From Candidatus Hydrogenedentota bacterium (GTDB lineage Bacteria > Hydrogenedentota > Hydrogenedentia > Hydrogenedentales > SLHB01), in contig JACQVH010000039.1 in the NCBI GenBank assembly GCA_016209895.1, positions 1-38,861 on the forward strand: 38,861 bases of DNA. The letters run 5' to 3'. This document shows, one piece after another, positions 33,056 to 38,861 of this stretch (the first letter of the stretch is position 1; every line of letters starts with the position of its first letter). The notes beneath the pieces are model-generated. The model had not been told where the DNA came from and ran no database searches. It worked only from the letters and a program-made list of their open reading frames with translations. A program made the position numbers and the translations under genes.

Positions 33056-35004
33056 TCATGGTTTCGCTGCTTGCTCTCGCCTGGACACTGAGCGTCTCCG
33101 GGGTTGAAGTCTCGGTGGCGCCCGACCAACCCGTTCCGCACGTCTACGTGGATGAACCGCTGATCATCGAATTCAAATCCACGACGGAATCGAATCAGAC
33201 CGTAATCTGCCAAGCCGAATTCGCAAGGGACCAACAGTCACCGACCGTCATCAACCTTGGCGAGATTCCACTGCGCGCCCACGCGGTGTATTGGCACGCC
33301 GTCGAAGGTCTGCCAACGGACCACGGGCGCTATACCATCTCCTTTCGGGTCAATTCGAATGGCGCGACTACCGAGCACCGACAAACCTTCTGCCGGATCG
33401 ACCGACCCGACGGCGTCAGCGGCGTACCGCTCGCGGTGCAGGTTGCGGCGCTCGATGCGAAAGCGCTCCAAGCGCTTCAGGGGCTGCCGTCGCACCGCGT
33501 GCGACTTCGCGGTGACGCCGCGAGTATCGAGGAACAGCTACGACAAGCGCGCGGCGCGGGCTTTCACGTCATCATGGCGTTGGACACCGGCCACCTCGAG
33601 AATCCTGCGACGGCGGCGCAATCGCTCGTACAGCGTGTCGGCGACGGCGTGTCCCGATGGGATTTGGACCCCGCCGATTCCTTCGACAAGTTGGCCGTGG
33701 TCGTTAAGGCCATCCGTGAGACGGGTTCACGTGCGCCCGTAAACCTCGTTGTCGGCGATTCGGAAAACCTGTCTTCCCTATTGCAAAAGGGCGCCGGGCA
33801 ATACATTCAGGGATGCGTGTACCAACCTGAGCCAGCGGCCCGAGACCGGCTCCCGACAGTCCGCGCCGCAGCCGAACGTGCTGGTTATGAAGGTCTGCCG
33901 ATCAGCGCAATTCCCACAGTTCCGGCCGCCGCGGCCGCGGACCTTGGGCGGCAAGTGACAAAACAAATTCTGCGTGACTTTGCCGCCGGGGCCGTCGAGA
34001 TTCTCGCGGACATGCCGTTACTGTTTGACGCGGGAGAGTTCAAGGAGGGTTACGTATATTGCAGCGCCCTGATGCATCGGCTCGATCGCGCGGTATTCAT
34101 GGGCGAAATGGAAGTAACACCGCCGGTCACAGCGCTCGTGTTTCGCGCCGGCGCGAAGTGGATCATGGCCCTCTGGATCGACGAAGGCGCCAAGGAAATC
34201 ACCTTGAACTTGGGCAAAGTAACGGACCTGGCATTGACCGATGCCTTGAATAATGCGCTACCCACTCCTCAACGGAGTCAGGAAGCGGTAACGCTGGTCG
34301 TAACCCCGGAACCACTATACTTGAGCGGGCGAGGAGGGAGCGTACCGGGGCAAGCGGCCTGCCGGCGGGCGCGGCGCGAAGCCCAGGCCTTCGCGGAGAA
34401 CGCAGATTACCAGAAGCGGCTCCCGCCGGAGATGATCGATCTGGTCAAGAAGATCGTGTCCGGGGCTCCGGCCAAGTTAGACCATTTGGATTTCTTTGCC
34501 TTGCTTCGCGCGCTACCCGATCTTGAAGGACAGTGGCATGCCGGGCGCCTCCCGCGCGGGACCGCTGCGCCCGCCCTGGCCAGTCTGGCGCGGATTGCGC
34601 GCGCCCTTTGCGTTTGCGAGGAGGAACGGGCCGAACCGTTCATCGAGCCGCTGAAGGAAACCTTGGCGCGCTGTAGCGAGTACCAGTCCAAGTACGTGAC
34701 CAGTTCCGGCAATTCTGCAGGCGTGCACGAGCGCGGAGACTGGCTCTTGTCCGAAGTGCACCGGCTTACCGCCGAGGCGGAACTAGTCGCCGAGAATGGG
34801 ATGAACATCGAAGCGGCCGCGGTCGCGGCGCTCGCGGAATGGCGCGCCCGCGGGCTCGAATTCGCCGCCAAGGCCGCTCCCCTCAGTGAACCTGATAAGG
34901 TTGCGCTGGCCGAGACCGAAGCAAAGGAGACGAAGGAAAAATCGGAAAAGTCTCCACCGAAGCCCGCCGGCAAGGCAGCCGTCAGCAAGAAGAAGAAAAG
35001 CTGA
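33052..35004 (+). CDS. unrecognised exported protein with Lys-rich tail
   Basis: 650 residues if started at GTG 33052 (GTGA overlap with the MBL gene) or 648 from ATG 33058. A signal peptide spans about residues 1-17 (LLALAWTLSVSG). The N-terminal 110 residues look like an Ig-like beta-sandwich (HVYVDEPLIIEFKS, YTISFRVNSNG). About 130-350 alternates helices and strands with GAGFHVIMALDTGHLE, APVNLVVGDSEN and GLPISAIPT, like a degenerate TIM barrel. Residues about 440-610 are mainly helical. The last 45 residues are Lys/Glu/Ala/Pro-rich, ending KKKKS. I do not recognise it and see no catalytic signature. Confidence 0.75.
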   Translation: MIMVSLLALAWTLSVSGVEVSVAPDQPVPHVYVDEPLIIEFKSTTESNQTVICQAEFARDQQSPTVINLGEIPLRAHAVYWHAVEGLPTDHGRYTISFRVNSNGATTEHRQTFCRIDRPDGVSGVPLAVQVAALDAKALQALQGLPSHRVRLRGDAASIEEQLRQARGAGFHVIMALDTGHLENPATAAQSLVQRVGDGVSRWDLDPADSFDKLAVVVKAIRETGSRAPVNLVVGDSENLSSLLQKGAGQYIQGCVYQPEPAARDRLPTVRAAAERAGYEGLPISAIPTVPAAAAADLGRQVTKQILRDFAAGAVEILADMPLLFDAGEFKEGYVYCSALMHRLDRAVFMGEMEVTPPVTALVFRAGAKWIMALWIDEGAKEITLNLGKVTDLALTDALNNALPTPQRSQEAVTLVVTPEPLYLSGRGGSVPGQAACRRARREAQAFAENADYQKRLPPEMIDLVKKIVSGAPAKLDHLDFFALLRALPDLEGQWHAGRLPRGTAAPALASLARIARALCVCEEERAEPFIEPLKETLARCSEYQSKYVTSSGNSAGVHERGDWLLSEVHRLTAEAELVAENGMNIEAAAVAALAEWRARGLEFAAKAAPLSEPDKVALAETEAKETKEKSEKSPPKPAGKAAVSKKKKS

Positions 35005-35021
35005 ACAGCTTTCAAAAATAG

Positions 35022-36650
35022 CTACATTACGGGGGTGATGTAGCCGTGGAAGCGGCCCAACCAGTAGGCGGCCGTGTAGTCGTGCCCATTGAATTCCATG
35101 CCGTGATTCGGGTCACGGGCGCCGGCCTTATAGGGGTTCTGCACCAAGGTGGACCAAGTGTTCGGGCGCCGGTCAATGGGGACCGGCTGACCCGGAAGCG
35201 GCTCGGGGCTTCGGATCGTGGGATCAAACACAAACCCGTACAGGGACTCGTAGGTGTCAATGGTGGCGGGAATCCACTTGATGTCGAGTGGGAACCATTG
35301 CAGCGTCTGAATACCCGCGACATCGCCCTCGCTCACACCAAGATGGGCGTGCACGTTGAAGGCATACATCGGATTGGCCACGGGACTCAGCCCGGGCCAT
35401 CCCTCGTCTCCGTTCCAGGAGCGCGTGAGGCTCGCAAGATACTTCGCCCGGAGTGTCGGGTCCGTTTCCAGTCGAATCAGGGCGTAATATGCCAGATATT
35501 GAAGCACGTCGTCGGAGTAGTTGACGTCGCCGCCGAGCGGGTCGCCCATGACCCGCGCGGTCACGGCCAAATCCGCATAGCCCTGATTGTTGGCAAAGTC
35601 GTCGTATACCTGCGCGTAGTACGGGTCGCCGGTGACGTGGGCCGTAATTTTGACGTGCTGCAGCCAGAGCAGCGCGTTCATGTGCTCATAATCCTGCACG
35701 TACCACGACTCATAGTGCCCCCACGTCGTCGCCTCGCCATCCACGTCTTCGATGTGCATATCGTGCTCCATTACGTGGTCCACGAGATTCCTCGCATTGC
35801 GCGCGATGATGGCCTTGTGTGCGTCGTCGGCCACCAAGTCGTAGGCCAAAGCGAACCCGTAGAACACCCCGTCCATCTGGTCGCTGCTCACGTTGGCCCG
35901 CCAACGGTATCTACCATCGCCCGAAAAATACCACTCGCCATCATCGCTGAAGGGAGTCGTGACCGGTATGGCGGCGCGCGCCAGCAGCCCGTTCTTTCCA
36001 CTGACGTTGCACAGCAAGTCCAGGGCTTGAATCGTCTCGAAGGCTTGGTTGCGGGTGTTAGCATCGTGCGTGACGGCGTATTTCATGGCCAACATCCCGA
36101 GGTAGATGCCGGTCATATAAGCGTTATCCGGCATGTTGTAGGTCACTTGAGGAATCTCCGCCGTGGGGCGCTTCAGTTTACACATCACCTGGCCCCCGTA
36201 CACAAAGCGCGCGATGAGATCGAACTCGAAAATCTCGGCCTTCTTCGCCAGCGTCAGCGGAACGTCGTAGTGCAGCGGGTTACGCCCCAGCAGAATCTCT
36301 TCGCCGTCGCCCATCGTATCATCGTCGGAATCGAAATCCGCCGGATTCGTCAGTAGACGCGCCTCGGCTACATCGGCAAGACCGTCATAATCGGCGTCAA
36401 TAACCAGCCCAAGGGCGACGTTGATAACGAGTTGCACGTCCACGGCGTCCGTGGTGCCGGCGTAGTCCAGATCGGTAAGAAACGCCCCGGCGACGCCGAG
36501 CGCGGCGTTGATGACGACTTGGACGTCCACCGCGTCCACGGCTCCGGAAGCATCTACGTCGCCGGCAACCGGGGCTCCGGCGTAGGCCATTCTTGGGAAA
36601 AGAACGGGCACCCCAAATACAAGAATCAGTAGAACTATGCGCCGTTTCAT
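35022..36650 (-). CDS. dockerin/TSP3-repeat protein with alpha/alpha-barrel-like domain
   Basis: 542 residues from the ATG at 36650, which opens a signal peptide (about 1-24, ending MAYA); the frame extends to 36962 without support. Two dockerin-type calcium segments (about 30-60 and 61-82: GDVDASGAVDAVDVQ, then LDYAGTTDAVDVQ) are followed by thrombospondin-3-like repeats (about 84-130: DADYDGLADVAE, DFDSDDDTMGDGEE). The rest (about 131-542) is helical and shares with the lipoprotein at 8048-10573 the motifs SSDQMDGVFYGFALAYDLVAD, AHVTGDPYY and GRFHGY, so the same fold is likely. It may be a secreted glycan-active or glycan-binding protein. No cohesin partner is in the window. Confidence 0.83.
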   Translation of the reverse strand: MKRRIVLLILVFGVPVLFPRMAYAGAPVAGDVDASGAVDAVDVQVVINAALGVAGAFLTDLDYAGTTDAVDVQLVINVALGLVIDADYDGLADVAEARLLTNPADFDSDDDTMGDGEEILLGRNPLHYDVPLTLAKKAEIFEFDLIARFVYGGQVMCKLKRPTAEIPQVTYNMPDNAYMTGIYLGMLAMKYAVTHDANTRNQAFETIQALDLLCNVSGKNGLLARAAIPVTTPFSDDGEWYFSGDGRYRWRANVSSDQMDGVFYGFALAYDLVADDAHKAIIARNARNLVDHVMEHDMHIEDVDGEATTWGHYESWYVQDYEHMNALLWLQHVKITAHVTGDPYYAQVYDDFANNQGYADLAVTARVMGDPLGGDVNYSDDVLQYLAYYALIRLETDPTLRAKYLASLTRSWNGDEGWPGLSPVANPMYAFNVHAHLGVSEGDVAGIQTLQWFPLDIKWIPATIDTYESLYGFVFDPTIRSPEPLPGQPVPIDRRPNTWSTLVQNPYKAGARDPNHGMEFNGHDYTAAYWLGRFHGYITPVM

Positions 36651-36800
36651 GACCGTCGAGACCCGAGGTGTGCCAATATTAAAGCACAATCCGGAAGGAA
36701 GGTTCAATGTTCCCGTGCGGCCGGCCAGCACGCCCATAATCCTCCGCGGCAATGTCGCGAGCCGGTTCGCGACCCGCACGGTGCACCGGGACTTTGTGGT

Positions 36801-36829
36801 TTGGCCGCAGCCGGTAAAGATGGTATGCT
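36801..36829 (+). promoter_or_regulatory. promoter for the MFS gene at 36900
   Basis: TTGGCC (36801-36806) and extended -10 TGG-TATGCT (36824-36829) are separated by 17 bases, about 70 bases before the ATG. An AAGA precedes the TG, as at the two TGCTATACT promoters. The rest of the 249-base divergent spacer has no visible gene. Confidence 0.6.
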
Positions 36830-36899
36830 CTGCCCGCTCATCCCGTGGATTGGGGAGGGATTCTCTAAGTCGGACGGCGACATCGTAGAGGGTGTACTC

Positions 36900-38267
36900 A
36901 TGTCTGGTCAGGAAATCGGAAGTGAAAAGTTGAGATGGTATCAGGGCTTGACCCGATACCATTATCTCGTGTTGGTGGTAGCCATCTGTGGCTGGATGTT
37001 CGACACCATGGACCAGTGGCTGTACGTGCTGGTCAAGGGACCGGCGTTGCGGTCACTGCTCGAGGCCGCAAACTCCGGACCGGTCAGCGATGGGCTAGTG
37101 ACCGAATACACCGGCATCGCTCAGATGTGGCTGGTTATCGGATGGGCGACCGGGGGTCTATTCTTCGGCATGGTCGGCGACAAATGGGGACGAACCCGTA
37201 CGATGGCCATCACAATCTTGATATATGCCTGTTTCACGGGCTTGAGTGGGTTGTCCAAGAGTTGGCTGGACTTCACTATCTACCGATTCCTCACGGGGCT
37301 GGGCGTCGGGGGCGAGTTCGCCGCCGGGGCCTCGCTGATCGCCGAGACATTTCCCGCGCATGCGCGTCCCATGGCCCTAGGGATCATGCAAGCTTTCTCA
37401 GCGTTGGGCAATATGATGGCCGCAGCCATCAATTACTACATGGTATCGAACGTGGACCTCAATTATGCTTGGCGGTGGGTCTTTTTCGTCGGCCTATTTC
37501 CGGCACTCCTCGTCTTCGTAATCTTCATGTTTATTCGGGAGCCGGAAAAATGGCAAGAGGCCCGCGCGCATGCGCGGAGCGGCAAGGAACAACTCGGCTC
37601 GATTTTCGACCTCTTTACCGGACCTTACGCCGGACGCGCAGTGATTGGAATACTTCTGGCAGCCGTGGGGGTCGTCGGTTTTTGGGGAATCGGCACTTGG
37701 TCTCCGGAATTGCTGCGTAATGCGATCAAGGAAGGCATCAACCCGGAAACACTGGGTGAGGCCAGCACCAAGATAATGGTGGAGCAGAAGGCCAGCATCG
37801 CCATCGGCACGCAGAACTTCGGGGCCTTCTTTGGAATCTTGGCCTGGACGTTTTTGGCGATTTGGTTCGGGCGCCGGACCGCCTTCGCGCTCTCCTTCCT
37901 CACTTGCTTGATCGTAGTTCCGGGAACCTTCCTGCTGACCCACACTTTCACGCACGCGTTGATTTTGTATCCGATCATGGGGTTCGTAACAACTTCGCTG
38001 TTTGGCGGGTACGCCGTATACTTCCCGGAATTGTTTCCGACACGTCTGCGCGCCACCGGAACCGGCGTTTGTTACAACGTGGCCCGCTACATCGCCGCGT
38101 CCGGACCGTACACTTTTGGACTGCTGACCGCAGTGCCGGCTGTAAAAGCGTTGGCGGGCGGCGACGGTGTACGCGGCGCGGCGGTAGTGCTGTCCTCGAT
38201 ATTCTTGCTTGGGCTTGCAGTGCTGCCATTTGCGCCGGAGACCAAAGGCAAACCGTTGCCGGAGTGA
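36900..38267 (+). CDS. MFS transporter, metabolite:H+ symporter-like (SHS/AAHS type)
   Basis: 455 residues from the ATG at 36900, preceded by AGAGGG; the frame is open from 36801 but that region is the promoter. About 12 membrane helices. The first helix carries GWMFDTMDQWLYVL with the acidic pair typical of sugar or aromatic acid:H+ symporters; GMVGDKWGRTRTM is the motif-A loop, and FLTGLGVGGEFAAGASLIAETFP, characteristic of the MHS/AAHS groups, follows. FPTRLRATGTGVCYNVARY near the C-terminus is also typical. Uptake of an organic acid or sugar derivative is likely. The antitoxin-like gene begins two bases after the stop. Confidence 0.9.
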   Translation: MSGQEIGSEKLRWYQGLTRYHYLVLVVAICGWMFDTMDQWLYVLVKGPALRSLLEAANSGPVSDGLVTEYTGIAQMWLVIGWATGGLFFGMVGDKWGRTRTMAITILIYACFTGLSGLSKSWLDFTIYRFLTGLGVGGEFAAGASLIAETFPAHARPMALGIMQAFSALGNMMAAAINYYMVSNVDLNYAWRWVFFVGLFPALLVFVIFMFIREPEKWQEARAHARSGKEQLGSIFDLFTGPYAGRAVIGILLAAVGVVGFWGIGTWSPELLRNAIKEGINPETLGEASTKIMVEQKASIAIGTQNFGAFFGILAWTFLAIWFGRRTAFALSFLTCLIVVPGTFLLTHTFTHALILYPIMGFVTTSLFGGYAVYFPELFPTRLRATGTGVCYNVARYIAASGPYTFGLLTAVPAVKALAGGDGVRGAAVVLSSIFLLGLAVLPFAPETKGKPLPE

Positions 38268-38269
38268 CG

Positions 38270-38551
38270 GTGGCAGAGTCTCAAGACGATGTGCGACGTA
38301 TTCTGGAGGCTGGCGTGGAAGTAATGGTTTCAGACCTCAGACATCGGATGAAATTCATCCTCAAAGCTCTGGAGCGTGATGAAGAGCTAGTCGTCCTCTA
38401 CCACGGCAAGCCCATAGGAATTATCAAAACCGTTCCGAAATCGTCGCCCATGTGGATGACGGACCGTCCCTTCTTTGGCATGCGGAAATCGCGAAAATCG
38501 GTCGCAGCAGAAATGAAGAATCTCCGCGGAGGCCGGTACCGTGATCTTTGA
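38270..38551 (+). CDS. Phd/YefM-family antitoxin
   Basis: 93 residues from GTG 38270 (GGAG five bases upstream) or 75 from ATG 38324. The core VMVSDLRHRMKFILKALE, then EELVVLYHGKPIGII, matches the Phd/YefM DNA-binding fold, and the Pro/Met/Arg-rich C-terminal part would wrap a toxin. Antitoxins of this type bind their own promoter and neutralise a PIN or RelE-type toxin. The next frame starts eleven bases before its stop and encodes the first strand of a PIN domain, but soon ends, so this antitoxin seems to have lost its partner. It sits two bases behind the MFS gene. Confidence 0.8.
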   Translation: MAESQDDVRRILEAGVEVMVSDLRHRMKFILKALERDEELVVLYHGKPIGIIKTVPKSSPMWMTDRPFFGMRKSRKSVAAEMKNLRGGRYRDL

Positions 38552-38627
38552 CACGGATATCTTCCTTTGGAACCACAGTGTCAGCGTTGGGCCTGCCAAA
38601 CCACACGACGCTAAACTCGCGCTCTGA
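38541..38627 (+). pseudogene. truncated PIN-domain (VapC-like) toxin
   Basis: GTG 38541 overlaps the antitoxin stop, the usual arrangement of such pairs. The frame begins VIFDTDIFLW, the first strand of PIN toxins with the catalytic Asp, but stops at TGA 38625-38627 after 28 residues. The sequence after residue 11 no longer resembles a PIN domain. A deletion or rearrangement probably removed the rest. Too short to be active. Confidence 0.65.
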
Positions 38628-38645
38628 ATCCGGTTCAGTTAGAAT
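38624..38645 (+). promoter_or_regulatory. palindrome and -10 upstream of the last gene pair
   Basis: CTGAA-TCCGG-TTCAG (38624-38638) is a dyad centred on CCGG and is immediately followed by TAGAAT (38640-38645), a fair -10. Its place 30-45 bases before the next ATG would suit autoregulation of a toxin-antitoxin-like pair. The -35 is not clear. Confidence 0.4.
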
Positions 38646-38668
38646 ACCAGTTAGTGGAGAATTTGGTC

Positions 38669-38861
38669 ATGGCATCCGAAGACAGCGTGTTTCCGAAACT
38701 GGATAGGACGGCCTTTTCGTTGGCGACAGTCTTTGATGAGTCGGAGGATAAAGCTTTTTGGCTGTCGCGCACTCCCTACGAACGCTTACAACACGTGGAA
38801 CTTCTGCGCCGAATCAACTATGGACCTCAAGCTACCGCCCGACTTCAAAGAGTTCTTGAAC
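38669..38861 (+). CDS. small protein of a nucleotidyltransferase-linked pair (partial, runs off the window)
   Basis: The first 64 residues are visible from ATG 38669, nine bases after GGAG. The text LDRTAFSLATVFDESEDKA, FWLSRTPYERLQHVELLRRINYG and ATARLQRVLE resembles small proteins of about 65-75 residues that I associate, from memory of family patterns, with a following MNT/AbiEii-like nucleotidyltransferase gene. A second frame starts inside it at 38820. It may be an antitoxin-like partner. The stop lies beyond the window. Confidence 0.7.
   Translation, partial: MASEDSVFPKLDRTAFSLATVFDESEDKAFWLSRTPYERLQHVELLRRINYGPQATARLQRVLE
38820..38861 (+). CDS. start of a nucleotidyltransferase-like gene (partial, 14 codons)
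   Basis: From ATG 38820, in another frame than the preceding small protein, 14 codons read MDLKLPPDFKEFLN before the window ends. LPPDFKEFL is a typical opening of MNT/AbiEii-like (DUF6036-type) nucleotidyltransferases, some of which act as toxins. No ribosome site is needed if translation is coupled. Only 14 residues are seen, so the assignment depends on that motif and on the neighbouring gene. Confidence 0.5.
   Translation, partial: MDLKLPPDFKEFLN

Noticed and set aside
35046-36356. 436-codon open frame on the plus strand opposite the dockerin protein
   Set aside because: Antisense shadow of a gene with signal peptide, calcium motifs and a domain shared with another protein; no recognisable motif of its own.
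36651-36962. N-terminal extension of the dockerin protein
   Set aside because: It would overlap the divergent MFS gene and its promoter; the ATG at 36650 starts directly at a signal peptide.

Overview
The window is a chromosomal stretch of a bacterium with moderately high GC. Its gene content recalls Planctomycetes, Lentisphaerae or Hydrogenedentota: Tat-exported Gfo/Idh/MocA-like oxidoreductases, a ThuA-like protein, a DUF6807 protein, two GH29-like fucosidases, a VIT/vWA protein, dockerin and thrombospondin-3 calcium motifs, a corrinoid-activating ASKHA protein and a URO-D/methyltransferase remnant. This placement is inferred from families only; the window has no rRNA or other marker gene. 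I saw no tRNA, insertion sequence, prophage or CRISPR array. Coding density is high and no gap between genes exceeds 300 bases.

Layout. (1) 50-2559, minus: a four-gene operon of a 2[4Fe-4S] ferredoxin, two small membrane proteins and a DHA2-type MFS transporter. (2) 2659-7874: a divergent GH29-like protein, a nitroreductase, then a DUF6807 - Gfo/Idh/MocA - URO-D methyltransferase series whose last member is broken. (3) 8048-12816: a large lipoprotein (beta-propeller plus probable alpha/alpha-barrel) and a GH5-like glycosidase. (4) 12796-14398, minus: a GH109-like protein with a translationally coupled XRE regulator. (5) 14647-21147: VIT/vWA protein, HDOD protein, ThuA-like protein and an unrecognised large protein. 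(6) 21318-24997: Nudix hydrolase, AspC-type aminotransferase and corrinoid activator. (7) 25242-28074, minus: GntR regulator, OPA-type transporter and RmlD-like reductase. (8) 28355-36650: sugar isomerase/epimerase-like protein, ComEA-like protein, zinc-ribbon membrane protein, second GH29 enzyme, MBL-fold hydrolase coupled to an unknown exported protein, and a dockerin/alpha-alpha-barrel protein. (9) 36900-38861: a third MFS transporter, then two toxin-antitoxin-like loci. One keeps its antitoxin but only a stub of a PIN toxin. The other is a gene pair overlapping in two frames at the window edge.

Taken together, most of the window fits a heterotroph that degrades fucosylated or otherwise complex glycans. 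Exported glycosidases and Tat-exported oxidoreductases would act outside the cytoplasm, and MFS carriers, aldose-modifying enzymes and sugar-responsive regulators inside. Corrinoid chemistry is hinted at by the activator and the methyltransferase remnant. The most unusual items are the domain shared by the proteins at 8048-10573 and 35022-36650, degenerate 9-base tandem repeats at two gene ends, a near-identical promoter-like element at two loci, and the overlapping two-frame gene pair at the right edge.
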